Origin: Aldehydirespirator sp965221605
GTDB taxonomy: Bacteria > Actinomycetota > Acidimicrobiia > Acidimicrobiales > Aldehydirespiratoraceae
Length of the DNA: 64,000 nt
NCBI GenBank assembly: GCA_965221605.1
Contig: CBDCSK010000013.1
Span: 248,001 to 312,000, forward strand
Direction: 5' to 3'
In this document: one piece after another, positions 17,697-27,092 of the stretch
Layout: each line of letters begins with the position of its first letter
Numbering within the stretch: the stretch's first letter is position 1
Notes under the pieces: generated by a model
The model's input: only the letters and a program-made list of their open reading frames with translations
Databases searched by the model: none
What the model was told of the DNA's origin: nothing
Translations under genes and position numbers: made by a program

Positions 17697-19292
17697 ATGG
17701 CGGAGACGAGTGCGGGCCTAGAGCTCTTCCAGCGGTCGCATGAGCGGCTCCTGCAGAAGTTCCTGGAGATGGAGCGCCAGCAGCTGCCGTCCGATGTCAT
17801 CGACAAGCAGCTCATGGACATCGCGGAGAGCATCGTCCGCGACCACAACACGTCGGCCCTGATCCAGGGCGACGCCAAGCTGTCCGACGAGGAGGAGCGG
17901 GAGTTCCGCGCCCAGGTCCGGGGCGTGATGGGCGGTGGCGCCCTGGTGCCGCTGCTGGAGCGCGAGGACGTGGAGAACATCCACATCCTGGGCCACGACA
18001 AGGTGATCCTGTCGCTGGCGAACGGGGACCGCATCCCGGGCCCGCCTCTGGCCGGCAGCGAGGAGGAGTTGGTGATGATGATCCGCCACCTCGCAGCCAC
18101 CGCGGGCCACACGTCGCGGCGCTTCGACACGGCCGCTCCGATACTCGACCTGCGGCTGGCGTCGGGCCACCGGCTGTTCGCGGTGACCGCGGTCGCCGAG
18201 CGGACCTCGATCGTGATCCGTCGCCACCGGATGCTCCAGTCGTCGTTGGAGCGGCTCGAGCAGTCCGGGACGGTGACCCCCCCGATGATCGCGGTGCTCC
18301 GGGCCGCGGTGCGCCCCCCCAACCCGGCCAACATGCTGGTGGTGGGGGGAACCGGCGCGGGCAAGACGACCCTGCTGCGGTCGCTGCTGGCCGAGGTCCC
18401 CCAGTCCGAGCTCGTCGTCACCATCGAGGACACCCTCGAGCTGCATCTGCGGTCCTCGGGCCTGCACGAGCGCACGCTGGCCCTGGAGACCCGCACGGCC
18501 AACACCGAGGGCCTGGGCGAGATCTCCATGTACGACCTGTGCCGGGCCGCGCTGCGGATGTCGCCCGACCGGGTGATCGTGGGCGAGGTGCGCGGCGGCG
18601 AGGTGATGCAGCTGCTGCAGTCGATGGGCATCGGCAACGACGGTTCGCTGGGCACCATCCACGCGGGCAGCACCCGGGCCGCCATCAACAAGATGTTGAT
18701 CTATGCCCAGCGCTCGCCGGACTCGCCCACGCCCGACTCGGTGCTGCGAGAGATCTCGGAGGTGCTCCACCTGCTGGTGTACATCAAGAAACTTCCCGAC
18801 GGGCGCCGGGCCGTCACCTCCATCCGGGAGGTCGTCGGATACGAGGAAGGACGGGTGGTCACCTCGGAGGTGTTCGCTCCCGGCCCCGATGGCGTGGGGG
18901 TCTACACGGAGCCTTTCAAGCCCGACGGTGAGCCGCTGGCCCGCCTGATGGCCGCCGGATTCAACCCCGACGTGCTGGGCGAGCCGTACCGCCCAAGACC
19001 GGTGGCTCCCCGGGCGCGGCCCCAGCCGCAGCAGCCGCCCCAGCCGCAGCAGACCCCGCCCCGGGCGCCCCGTCCCGAGCCGCCGCGACCAGCGCCGGCT
19101 CGCCCTGCGGTGCCCGCCCGCCCGGGCCAACCGCCTCAGCCCATGGCACCCCGTCAGCCCCACCCGATTCCGCCAGTACCCCCCCCCGGACCGGCAGCCC
19201 CAGCCCGTGGCGCGCCTCCAGCACGCCGATCCGGAGCCGCCGACCCGCCCGAGCCGGTGATGCCCCGCCGGCAGGCCGGACGCGCCGGGTAG
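17697..19292 (+). CDS. tadA: Tad pilus secretion ATPase TadA (CpaF family)
   Basis: 531-residue type II/IV secretion ATPase, the motor of the Tad pilus. An N-terminal helical region (RDHNTSALIQGD, then VENIHILGHD) is followed by the catalytic core. The core has Walker A GGTGAGKTT (about residues 218-226), the Asp box TIEDTLELHL, Walker B IVGEVRGGE (about 294-302) and the His box LGTIHAGS. The last 110 residues are a Pro/Arg/Gln tail not found in the standard family. The gene starts 22 bases after the TadZ-like gene and 6 bases before tadB. Confidence 0.95.
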   Translation: MAETSAGLELFQRSHERLLQKFLEMERQQLPSDVIDKQLMDIAESIVRDHNTSALIQGDAKLSDEEEREFRAQVRGVMGGGALVPLLEREDVENIHILGHDKVILSLANGDRIPGPPLAGSEEELVMMIRHLAATAGHTSRRFDTAAPILDLRLASGHRLFAVTAVAERTSIVIRRHRMLQSSLERLEQSGTVTPPMIAVLRAAVRPPNPANMLVVGGTGAGKTTLLRSLLAEVPQSELVVTIEDTLELHLRSSGLHERTLALETRTANTEGLGEISMYDLCRAALRMSPDRVIVGEVRGGEVMQLLQSMGIGNDGSLGTIHAGSTRAAINKMLIYAQRSPDSPTPDSVLREISEVLHLLVYIKKLPDGRRAVTSIREVVGYEEGRVVTSEVFAPGPDGVGVYTEPFKPDGEPLARLMAAGFNPDVLGEPYRPRPVAPRARPQPQQPPQPQQTPPRAPRPEPPRPAPARPAVPARPGQPPQPMAPRQPHPIPPVPPPGPAAPARGAPPARRSGAADPPEPVMPRRQAGRAG

Positions 19293-19298
19293 GCCGCC

Positions 19299-20207
19299 GT
19301 GGTTCCGCTGGCTGCGGCGTTCTTCGGCGCTCTGACCGGGGTCGGCCTGTTCACGGCCGTCATCGGGCTGCAGGAGCGTCCCGTCGCCGAGAAGCGTGGC
19401 CGGCTGCGGCAGTTCCGGGCCCGAGCGGCCAGCATGGAGTTGTCGTCCTCCGCTAGCGACACCTTGACCATGGTCGGCCTCGGCGCGGCGCTCGGGTTCG
19501 GAGCGTGGTACGCCACCGGATGGGTGGTGGCGGGGCTGATCGGCATCACCGCCGGGGTGATGGGGCCGATGATGTGGAGGGCGCCGCGCCGGCGTCGAGA
19601 GTTCACCGCCGAGATCGAGGCCTACTCGCAGTGGACCGAGCAGATCCGCGACCTGGTGTCGGCCAGCGGCTCGCTCTTCGAGGCGGTCACGCTGTCGGCC
19701 GACCAGGCGCCGCCGCGGCTGCGTCCGAAGATCGCGCAGATGGCGTCGATCGCCCGGACCCTCGGCCTGCTCGCCGCGCTGGACTGGTTCGCGGCCGAGA
19801 TGAAATCGCCTTTCGCCGACCGCCTGGTGCTGGGCATGAAGATCGCCTGGGACTCCGGCGCCCGGGTCAGCGAGGCGTTCGACAGCACGGCCCGGTCCAT
19901 GCGGGCCGAGGTGGAGATGCGGCACCGCAACGAGGTGGCCAACGCCAGGGCCTGGACGCAGGTGATCTCGATGGTGGGGATCACGGTGGCGTCGGTGATG
20001 CTCATGTTCGTGTTCAACAAGGGGTTCTTCGACCCCTTCGGAACGTTGGTCGGCCAGGCGATCCTGGCCGCGGTGGGCGTGCTGATCTTCGGCAACATCT
20101 ACTGGGTGGTGAAGCTGTCGGAGTCGGGCATCCCGGTGCGCCTGCTAGCCGCCTCCAGCGACCGGGTGGCCGCGAGTGTGGCCGCGCTGGCCGGAGAGGG
20201 CGACTGA
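19299..20207 (+). CDS. tadB: Tad pilus platform protein TadB
   Basis: 302-residue inner-membrane platform protein with a type II secretion F domain. N-terminal helices (AAAFFGALTGVGLFTAVIG and a pair near 65-90) are followed by the cytoplasmic T2SSF region (YSQWTEQIRDLVSASGSLFEA, about 108-128). C-terminal helices near 220-270 close it. The GTG start lies 6 bases after tadA. It works with TadC to couple the ATPase to pilin extraction. Confidence 0.9.
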   Translation: MVPLAAAFFGALTGVGLFTAVIGLQERPVAEKRGRLRQFRARAASMELSSSASDTLTMVGLGAALGFGAWYATGWVVAGLIGITAGVMGPMMWRAPRRRREFTAEIEAYSQWTEQIRDLVSASGSLFEAVTLSADQAPPRLRPKIAQMASIARTLGLLAALDWFAAEMKSPFADRLVLGMKIAWDSGARVSEAFDSTARSMRAEVEMRHRNEVANARAWTQVISMVGITVASVMLMFVFNKGFFDPFGTLVGQAILAAVGVLIFGNIYWVVKLSESGIPVRLLAASSDRVAASVAALAGEGD

Positions 20208-20211
20208 GGGC

Positions 20212-21108
20212 ATGGCGATCCTGCTGGGCGCCCTGGCCGGTCTGGGGCTCCTGCTCATCGTGGTCGGGCTCAGGCCCCGGCCTGTCCCGGCGCGGCTCCC
20301 GGGCGCTCCCAGGCCCGGGCATGCGGCCGGAGAGGGCTCCGAGGATCCCGGCGGGCTCCAGAACGCCAGGCGACGCGCCGCCCAGAGAGTCGAGAAGGAC
20401 TTGCAGGCCAGGTCGTCGCTCATGCAGGACGCCGTCATGATGGACCGCAGCCTGGACACCCAAGCGGTGCACAAGATGGCCGGGCTGGTGCTGGGCGGGG
20501 CGGGGCTGGCCGTCTTCGCGATGCTCGCCAACACGCTCTTCGGTTTGGGCCTGCCCCTGCCGATAGTTGTGGCTGCCGCCGGACTCGGGGGCCTGGGCGG
20601 GTGGTTCCTGCCGGATTCGATCCTCAGGACCGAGGCCGAGAAGGAGCGTGTGCTGTTCCAGCAGGTCACGGAATCGTGGCTGGAGTTGGTGGCGCAGCTG
20701 GTGACCGCGGGCGCCGACACCTTCGGGGCCCTGGTGACGGCCGCGTCCTACAGCGAGCAGCCCGGGTTCGTGGTGATCCGCAATGCGCTGCGGGTGTCGG
20801 CCGCCCGCGGCGAGCCACCGTGGACGGGACTGCGCAGGATGGCCGACGAGCGCCGGCTGCCGTTCCTCGACCCGTTCTGCTCCGCCCTCGAGCTGGCGGG
20901 CACTACGGGAGCCGGGTCCCGGCAGGCGATCCTGGCGCAGGTGGAGGCGGCCCGCTCCAAGGCGATGCTGGAGGCCGACGCGGCCGCGGCGTCCTCGGGC
21001 GAGAAGATGGGTGCGCCCCTGGCCCTGATCGGCGGCGCCTTCATGATGCTGATGGGCTACCCGCCCCTGGCGGGGATCCTCGACACCACCACCCTCACCG
21101 GCCTGTAG
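20212..21108 (+). CDS. tadC: Tad pilus platform protein TadC
   Basis: 298 residues from ATG 20212, 4 bases after the tadB stop. It has two N-terminal hydrophobic regions, a T2SSF domain (ESWLELVAQLVTAGADTFGAL, about 155-175; LELAGTTGAGSRQAILAQ later) and a C-terminal helix ending in MMLMGYPPLAGIL. It is the second platform protein of the Tad machine. In most actinobacterial loci the pilin and tadE/tadG genes follow here. Instead the strand changes and a foreign-looking island begins. Confidence 0.9.
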   Translation: MAILLGALAGLGLLLIVVGLRPRPVPARLPGAPRPGHAAGEGSEDPGGLQNARRRAAQRVEKDLQARSSLMQDAVMMDRSLDTQAVHKMAGLVLGGAGLAVFAMLANTLFGLGLPLPIVVAAAGLGGLGGWFLPDSILRTEAEKERVLFQQVTESWLELVAQLVTAGADTFGALVTAASYSEQPGFVVIRNALRVSAARGEPPWTGLRRMADERRLPFLDPFCSALELAGTTGAGSRQAILAQVEAARSKAMLEADAAAASSGEKMGAPLALIGGAFMMLMGYPPLAGILDTTTLTGL

Positions 21109-21199
21109 CCCGACGCTGTTCGACACAGAGTTTGGGAACTTGCGCGAATCTGCTCCAACTTGGCGCCGGTCTCGCCGCCGATGTCGGGACGGCCGACCG

Positions 21200-24100
21200 T
21201 TACGAGGCAGGCTCTACCAGCCGCCAGGCGTCGTAGTAGGACTGTCCGATGTCTCCTAGGGCAGCTGTCCAGTCACTTGGTGAGCTGTTCGCGAGAAACT
21301 GTCTGAGTTCTTCCGTCCCGCGACCTGCACCATGCTTCCGGGCAAGCGCAAGGGCGGCTGCTCTTGGAACGCCAAAAAGGCGGAGTGCCACCGCCTCTCG
21401 CGTATTGACTCCGTAGTAGACGTAGGAGGGAACGTCTCTCGAGCTTATTGGGATCTCATCGTCAGGACGTCTGGACATCGCGAGTGCCTGCAGCGCAGAC
21501 AGGCCCCACGAGACGGTTGGCAAGATGGACCCGAAGAGACGTTGGCAACACTGCGTAAGCGCATTGGTGTGATCACGGTGTTTCCCGTCTGACGCTGTTG
21601 CAAAGTAGTTTTCTGCCAGGTCACCGAGGGACATCCCTCCCACCCAGTCCTTGACGACTCGAGATAGGAAGTTGCCGTCGGATTCAGCAGGATCCAGCCG
21701 CTCAACTAGCTGCTCGCGAAGTTCGGGGACTTGAAGGAGAACCCCAATGGCGTCGCTGAGAGCCTGAGAGCGCTTGGCGAACAGTTCGTCGCCTAGAAGT
21801 TGTTCACCCACACCGCGGTCCGACATCCGAGCCAGAGTCGCGCTCACGCTTTCCCAGGAGAACCCGGTCGAGTCAACCAGGGATACGGGCTTTCCCGAGA
21901 GTCGGGCTGCGTAGTCCTGAACGCCTTGAACAAGAGTATCAGCCCAGACAGGCTGGCTAACCCGCAGCTCTCGGAACCCGAGCGTGCCGCGCAGGACTTG
22001 CTCAACCCGAACGGAGAACTCCTCAGCACCCACGATTCGATACGTGTGGGTGACGAACTGAACGAAACTCGACCAATCGCCCATGAAGCTGAGCCGTGCA
22101 AGGTCAAGTCGACCAAAGTTCGCGAGCGCTGCCTCGACCATCGAAATGAGGGTTGAGTTCAGCTCCATAGCTGTTGATTGGAGGTACTCCCTCAATGCGG
22201 CCTCCCGCTCCGCGGTGTGAGCGGCCAAGAGAATCACGCCGGGTTGACCCTGATTGACGCGGCCCGCTCGGCCAGCAATGTTCCAGAAGTCCTCGGTTGG
22301 CATCGTCGCGCCGTACGGGTACTGGTAGCTGCCGAGCACTACGTTGCTGATAGGGAAGTTGATGCCTTGGGCCAGCGTCGTGGTTGCGACTATGTGACGG
22401 AGCGTGCCGCGCTCTGCAAGTGCTTCGATCATCAGACGGATGTCGTCTGACAGCCCGGCGTGGTGAACCGCCACTCCTTTCCGTAGAAGGCGCGCAAGTG
22501 GATAGTTCTGCCCGTACTCCTCCGCAAGTAGCTTGCCGACGGATTCAGCCAAGTCATCGTGTACTTCGTTGGCCAGTGAGTCGGCAAGGCGCTCGGCGAC
22601 AGCCCACGAGTACCTTGGCTGCCCTACGAGCGTGACTGTTGAACCACGCCGACTCAGCGCTTGGGCGGCGGCGGTCGCCAGCGTGGTCGGGGCTTTGAGC
22701 TTCGAGTACGAGAGTCCGAGCGGTCGGCCTGTGGCTAGTTCGACTGTCTGTTCGGCATGTAGAGACGGGGCAGAGGTGAGGAGTGTCTCTGCCATTACGC
22801 GGGCATTCCCTCGTGGAACCGCTCTCTCCAGCTTCGCTAGGCCCACCACGCGATCGTTGGGTAGCCACTCGAGCCCCAGTTCCACAGCTTGGTTGTTGGC
22901 GGGATCAAGCCACGACGCTATGTCCGCAGCGTTGGGGATGAACGGCGTCATCAACAAGAAGCTGGCGTCTCGTGCCTCGCGATTGATCGTCGCAAGGAGG
23001 AGCTCAAGTTTGAGTCCCCGACCGCTCGTACCGAGATTGTGGGCCTCGTCCACGATCACGAGGCACAGAGGTCGGCCGAGGTCTGATATCCACCCGCCCC
23101 GCAGTAGAAGATCGAGCTTCTCGGGCGTGGTCACGACCACGCGGAAGGGGTCGTCCGAGGAGCCCAGGATCTCTGCCTCGACGGAGTCGACTTCAAGCGC
23201 AGGCGAGAAGCGCTCGACTCGTATGCCAAGCGGAGCGAAGTCCCGCCGCAGACGGGCCGTCAGCTGATTGACCAGAGCGCGGGTCGGCGCGGTGTAGGCG
23301 ACCCAGCCGAGTTGGGCGTCATAGTTGTCAAGCGCCTGCAGGATCCGGAACTCTGCTACGAGTGTCTTTCCTGCCGATGTGGGCAGAGAGATGACAACCG
23401 ATCGTCGTCCGGTCCCCATGAGCCCTTCGGCGATCAGAGCCCTGTGTTGGGGCGGGAGGAGCTCAAGGAATGGCTGATCATTGTCCCGGCTCGCCAGTTG
23501 CTCGACGAACTCTCGAGCTCTGGTTCCAGCGCCTCGCACGATGCTCCAGATGCTCCGCTCGACCAATGATCGAGCGGCAAGATCAAGCAGGCTGACGAGG
23601 AACGAAAGGTCAGCGTCACTCGCCTCTGTCACGGCGTCCCGCGCGCGGTCAAAATGAAGCTCGGCCTGCTCGACGGGGTCGAAGTGGCCACCAGCTGCCC
23701 CCCGTTCGGTGTACTCGGCCACGATCTCGGCTGCTCGCAACAGATGGTAGATGGCGACGAGCTTCCACCCAGCGCGGGCCTCCGCCTGGTTCTCGAGGAA
23801 CTGGGGCTCGTTCGCTGCCTGCTGGTTGCGGACCTGCCCAACGATTTGATGCAGTTGGTCCAGATCTCCCCATCCACGCTTCCGGATGAGCAGTTGCCAC
23901 ACTTCGAGCACCGCCAACTCGGCCGTCGCGTCCCATCCGTCGGCCCCAGTGGCCGCGCCCTCAATCTCTCGAAGCAGTTGCCTCGTCTGGGCATGCATCT
24001 CTCCAAGCACTCCGAATACCGCGGCGCGTGTGCGAATCCGCCAAGTCTCGAGTGCCGTCAGCCCGGCCCGCGATCCACCGTCTTGGAGCACTGCTCGCAG

Positions 24101-24322
24101 TAGTTCGAACGCTTCTCGGCATGCAGCCGTGGCACCGTCATCTCCGGCGAGCGCAAGACGAAGCGCGACGATCTCTATTGTGTGCGCTGAGAAGCTGACT
24201 GCCTCCGGATCCCGGAGTGCGCCGTCTGCGCCGAGAATAGCTAACGCGGCCAAGCTGTCCGCGTCGCGTGATGCGGACCGCACGGGCTCAGACTGGATGG
24301 TGGCAACCAGTTGCTCAGTCAT
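21200..24322 (-). CDS. Ski2-like DEAD/DEAH-box helicase (Hachiman HamB-like)
   Basis: 1040 residues from ATG 24322. About 300 N-terminal helical residues precede a superfamily 2 helicase core. Motif I is LPTSAGKT (near 313-320), motif II DEAH (425-428) and motif VI-like IAGRAGR (near 682-688); a long C-terminal region follows. It overlaps by 8 bases the end of the upstream nuclease gene, so the two are translationally coupled. Such nuclease/helicase pairs are known anti-phage systems. The architecture fits Hachiman (HamA nuclease, HamB helicase), where the helicase senses DNA and licenses the nuclease. Base composition is visibly less G+C-rich than the tad genes. The Hachiman assignment is inferred from layout. 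Confidence 0.85.
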   Translation of the reverse strand: MTEQLVATIQSEPVRSASRDADSLAALAILGADGALRDPEAVSFSAHTIEIVALRLALAGDDGATAACREAFELLRAVLQDGGSRAGLTALETWRIRTRAAVFGVLGEMHAQTRQLLREIEGAATGADGWDATAELAVLEVWQLLIRKRGWGDLDQLHQIVGQVRNQQAANEPQFLENQAEARAGWKLVAIYHLLRAAEIVAEYTERGAAGGHFDPVEQAELHFDRARDAVTEASDADLSFLVSLLDLAARSLVERSIWSIVRGAGTRAREFVEQLASRDNDQPFLELLPPQHRALIAEGLMGTGRRSVVISLPTSAGKTLVAEFRILQALDNYDAQLGWVAYTAPTRALVNQLTARLRRDFAPLGIRVERFSPALEVDSVEAEILGSSDDPFRVVVTTPEKLDLLLRGGWISDLGRPLCLVIVDEAHNLGTSGRGLKLELLLATINREARDASFLLMTPFIPNAADIASWLDPANNQAVELGLEWLPNDRVVGLAKLERAVPRGNARVMAETLLTSAPSLHAEQTVELATGRPLGLSYSKLKAPTTLATAAAQALSRRGSTVTLVGQPRYSWAVAERLADSLANEVHDDLAESVGKLLAEEYGQNYPLARLLRKGVAVHHAGLSDDIRLMIEALAERGTLRHIVATTTLAQGINFPISNVVLGSYQYPYGATMPTEDFWNIAGRAGRVNQGQPGVILLAAHTAEREAALREYLQSTAMELNSTLISMVEAALANFGRLDLARLSFMGDWSSFVQFVTHTYRIVGAEEFSVRVEQVLRGTLGFRELRVSQPVWADTLVQGVQDYAARLSGKPVSLVDSTGFSWESVSATLARMSDRGVGEQLLGDELFAKRSQALSDAIGVLLQVPELREQLVERLDPAESDGNFLSRVVKDWVGGMSLGDLAENYFATASDGKHRDHTNALTQCCQRLFGSILPTVSWGLSALQALAMSRRPDDEIPISSRDVPSYVYYGVNTREAVALRLFGVPRAAALALARKHGAGRGTEELRQFLANSSPSDWTAALGDIGQSYYDAWRLVEPAS

Positions 24323-25085
24323 GTGCCACCCACTCGATCCACCGATCCATCGGCTTGGGAACATACATGGCGCGAAGTTCGACCGATCCAGGTTCGGTGA
24401 CCCTCTCGCCCAACGCCCTACCGCGGGCGCTGACATCGCTCTCGCGAGGGGAGGTGTCGCGGACGAGAACCCCGACTAGACGAACGGCGGATCCGTGAGT
24501 CTGGACAAATGCGGCAAGGGCCTCGTCGAATGAAGCTCCTGTCTCCTCGTCGTCGACACGGGCAACGAGCCACTTGATCAACGAGAAGTGCAGCCTGTTG
24601 TCCTCGATCAGCCGCTCAAGCTGCTGATCCATCCCGCTCTTGCCGGTGACTACGCCGGGAGGCGAACTCGCGTCAGATGACGACTTCACCTCGCCGAAGA
24701 CGAGCCGGCACCCTTGTGGTTCCACGCTAATGCCGACAAGGTCTGCCCCCGGGAGGCTTGCCCGCGGATTGCGTTCATCTCGCCTCGTGTTCCAGGGGAA
24801 GACTACGCCGTGGTAGTCCTCGAGGACGGCCTCTGCGATCGCCTCTCCGACTTGCCAGGGAACGATTTCGTCAGAGACCGCCTCGTCGAGAAACTCGGTG
24901 AGCCACTCTGCCGATGCGCCCGTCGTTGCGAGGTCCTGGAGCCTTCCAGCTACGTCGTCTTCAAAAGCCAGGTCGAGGGCTCGCTCAGTGATGTCAGCGG
25001 ACATGGCCACGATTTCGTCCTCGGTCCACGTGTTGCCGGTCCACGTGCAGGTGGCTTGTGATCCTGTGAAGACCGTAGTTGGCAT
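24315..25085 (-). CDS. PD-(D/E)XK nuclease-like partner of the helicase (HamA-like)
   Basis: 256 residues from ATG 25085. The probable active site is LPGADLVGI (Asp 115) and VFGEVKSSS (Glu 132, Lys 134), a D...ExK core preceded by a helix with Glu 81 (WQVGEAIAEAV). HamA proteins of Hachiman and related effectors have this core. The gene is first of a two-gene operon with the helicase. A TATACT hexamer on the minus strand lies about 30 bases upstream of ATG 25085, which favours this start over one at 25166. Whether it belongs to the DUF1837 family proper needs a profile search. Confidence 0.7.
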   Translation of the reverse strand: MPTTVFTGSQATCTWTGNTWTEDEIVAMSADITERALDLAFEDDVAGRLQDLATTGASAEWLTEFLDEAVSDEIVPWQVGEAIAEAVLEDYHGVVFPWNTRRDERNPRASLPGADLVGISVEPQGCRLVFGEVKSSSDASSPPGVVTGKSGMDQQLERLIEDNRLHFSLIKWLVARVDDEETGASFDEALAAFVQTHGSAVRLVGVLVRDTSPRESDVSARGRALGERVTEPGSVELRAMYVPKPMDRWIEWVAHD

Positions 25086-25251
25086 GAGGTCTCGGAGTCT
25101 GGTGGGGGGAGGGGCGCCGAGTATACGAGGGGGCTCTGACTCCGTCGGAACCCAGACCGGATCCACCGGTGCGATGGGGCCGCTTGTGTCGGCGCGGCGA
25201 CCGCAAGGGCCTCCTGATGGGCACCGACCCCGGTGCCTGGCTTGACAGGCG

Positions 25252-25581
25252 TTATGTGGATTCGGATATCCCGTTGCCGTGACCGCGGGCAGTTGCCGCC
25301 TCGGGGGCCGGAGGTCGGGCCGGTCCGGCGCCCCCGACGGCCGCGGGGATCGCGCTCATCCGGCCCGCTACCAAAGCCGAGCCGCCCCGGCCCGGGCGAC
25401 AGTTCCTCAGACCCTCGGCCTCGCCCCGCTCGACGCGGTCTCTGCGGACCCAGTTACCCAAGACCCCCGCACCGATCCCCAGCTCGCGGGCGACCTCAGC
25501 GATCGACCTTCGCGTCTCCCGGACGATCCGCACAGCACCGGCCTTGAACTCCGGGTCGTACCTGCGTCGTGGTTGTGACAT
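25252..25581 (-). pseudogene. IS3-family transposase OrfA relic
   Basis: The first 50 residues (RRRYDPEFKAGAVRIV, SIAEVARELGIG, LGNWVRRDR) are the HTH domain of an IS3-type OrfA. After VERGEAEG the coding sense is lost: the leucine-zipper part is replaced by Pro/Ala-rich sequence, and no OrfB follows. A GAGGAGG ribosome-binding site precedes the ATG, and the bases just upstream (around 25600-25620) look like the insertion-sequence end. It is a dead element inside the island. Confidence 0.8.
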
Positions 25582-25691
25582 AGCGCCTCCTCATAGACGA
25601 TGTCTCCACGATTCAGGGGGATGCCCATCGTCGCCTTCCCTCCACGCCGTGCTACGCTTCATGTATCAAACAGCCGGGTATGGTGTGAGTC

Positions 25692-26540
25692 GTGGGCACC
25701 GCTCGGACGGTCAAGCCGGCAGGTCTGGCTGATTATCTGATCGAGCGCGGCGACCGGGTCGTCACCACTGAGCAGGTAGCTGCGCTGCTGGGGGTGCGCG
25801 CCGAGCGGGTGTCGCGCAGCTTGGCTGTGCCCCGGCGCGACAAGCGCATGCTGTCGGTCACCAAGGGGCTCTGGGCGCCGGTGAGCCCGGCGCGTCGCGC
25901 GGCGGGCACCAACCCGCCGGTGGAGTACATCGACGAGATGATGTCCCACCTCGGGCATCGCTACTGCTTGGGGTATCGCAGCGCCGCGGCCATGTACGGA
26001 GCAGCGCACTTCGGGTGGCGGGACCTCCAGGTGATCACCACGGCGCGGCTGCGCAGCCGCCGCCTCGGCTCGTGGCCGCTGGTGTTCGTGACACGCCCCG
26101 ACCTGGACCGCCTGCCCGTGCGGACACTCGCCCGAGGCGACACGGCCGTCGAGGTCGCGTCGCCGGAGGCGACCGTGTTCGACCTGGTCGCGCGGCCGGA
26201 CCTGGCGCTGGGCCTCTCACACACCGCGACGCTCGTCGCTGGGCTGTTGACCGTCGATGCTCTCGACGGCGCCGAACTCGCCGGCGCGGCGCGGCTGCAT
26301 CCGGCGGCGGTCGTGCGCCGCGGCGGGCTGCTGCTTGACCGGCTGCAGTCCGAGCTCGCCTGGGACATGGACAGCCCGCTGGACCTCGAGCCCCTCGCGG
26401 GATACGTCAAGACGCTGCCTGAGCGCACCGTGAGGCTCTCAGCGGGCCGGGAGTCCTGCCTGCGCCTCGACGGCGACGAAGAACGCTTCGACCCCCGCTG
26501 GGGCGTGCTGGTCGACATGGCCATCGAATACTCGGTGTGA
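25692..26540 (+). CDS. abiEi: AbiEi antitoxin family protein
   Basis: 282 residues from a GTG. The N-terminal winged-helix part (GLADYLIERGDRVVTTEQVA, then VSRSLAVPRRDKRMLSVTKG) and the following domain with YCLGYRSAAAMYGAAH and VASPEATVFDLV are characteristic of AbiEi/AbiEi_4 antitoxins. These repress their own operon and neutralise the nucleotidyltransferase toxin AbiEii (type IV toxin-antitoxin, abortive infection). The stop overlaps the abiEii start by four bases (GTGA). The toxin gene is broken, so this antitoxin is probably orphaned. Confidence 0.88.
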   Translation: MGTARTVKPAGLADYLIERGDRVVTTEQVAALLGVRAERVSRSLAVPRRDKRMLSVTKGLWAPVSPARRAAGTNPPVEYIDEMMSHLGHRYCLGYRSAAAMYGAAHFGWRDLQVITTARLRSRRLGSWPLVFVTRPDLDRLPVRTLARGDTAVEVASPEATVFDLVARPDLALGLSHTATLVAGLLTVDALDGAELAGAARLHPAAVVRRGGLLLDRLQSELAWDMDSPLDLEPLAGYVKTLPERTVRLSAGRESCLRLDGDEERFDPRWGVLVDMAIEYSV

Positions 26541-26845
26541 TCCCCCGCCACGAGATCGACGCCGCGGCGCGGCAGCACCCCGGCTGGGACACCCAGCAAG
26601 TCGAACAGGACATCGTGTTGACGCGGCTGATGGCAGAGGCCGCCAACGACAAACACCTGGCCGAGTCCTCGACAGGGCAAGGTCTGGGGTTCGACATCGA
26701 CCGCCGGTGGACCGAACTGGGCTCCGCAGCGGTTCGCGGCGACGACTGGATACACCTCGCGCCGCTAATGTGCTCTATGAGATCGCGGTCGCGGCCGCTC
26801 ACAGCGAGATGGCGTCGGCGAGGATGCCGCGGTGCTTGTCTTTGA
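26537..26845 (+). pseudogene. abiEii: AbiEii toxin, N-terminal fragment
   Basis: Starts with GTG in a 4-base overlap with abiEi. About 45 residues (PRHEIDAAARQHPGWDTQQV, then LTRLMAEAANDKHLAES) fit the start of an AbiEii nucleotidyltransferase toxin. The catalytic FRGGTAL block that should follow never appears. The rest of the frame is unrelated and crosses into the antisense of a HepT/MntA operon after about 26755. The toxin is therefore lost by rearrangement. Confidence 0.65.
26743..26802 (-). pseudogene. HepT-like HEPN toxin, first ~15 residues only
   Basis: The frame begins with a GTG that overlaps the mntA stop (GTGA), as in MntA-HepT operons. It reads SGRDRDLIEHI, which resembles the DUF86/HEPN toxin N-terminus. 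The homology then stops at about 26755, where the convergent abiEii fragment also loses meaning. The assignment rests on a short stretch and on operon position. Confidence 0.45.
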
Positions 26846-27092
26846 GCCCGCCGGCGGAGATCACGTCCACGTCGCAGCCCAGCAACTCCTCGAGGTCCAG
26901 CTTCAGTCCTGCTTGATCAAACAGCGAAGCGCCGTCTTCGAACCGGGCCAAGAAGTCACAGTCGCTGTCGTCAGTGTCATCGCCGCGCGCCACCGAGCCG
27001 ACCAGCGCTATCGAGTCGGCCTTATTGCGGGCCGCGGCGGCGCGGATGGACTCGCGGTGCTCCCCCAAGACAGCGTCGCGGCGTGTGCTCAT
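26799..27092 (-). CDS. MntA-like nucleotidyltransferase antitoxin
   Basis: 97 residues, the normal size for minimal nucleotidyltransferases of the MntA family. The catalytic motif is LVGSVARGDDTDDSDCD (GSxxxGxxxxxSDxD). Such proteins inactivate HEPN (HepT) toxins by adding AMP. The partner gene downstream is cut to a stub. A close-set convergent abiE locus has suffered the same loss, so both toxins ended at one junction. Confidence 0.88.
   Translation of the reverse strand: MSTRRDAVLGEHRESIRAAAARNKADSIALVGSVARGDDTDDSDCDFLARFEDGASLFDQAGLKLDLEELLGCDVDVISAGGLKDKHRGILADAISL

Noticed and set aside
16841..18691. Long minus-strand open frame (616 codons) antisense to the TadZ-like and tadA genes
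   Set aside because: It is a shadow of high-G+C coding sequence and repeats; the plus-strand genes have clear families and ribosome-binding sites.
17718..19925. 735-codon minus-strand open frame over tadA and tadB
   Set aside because: No domain signature; composition is typical of antisense frames (His/Arg/Gly-rich).
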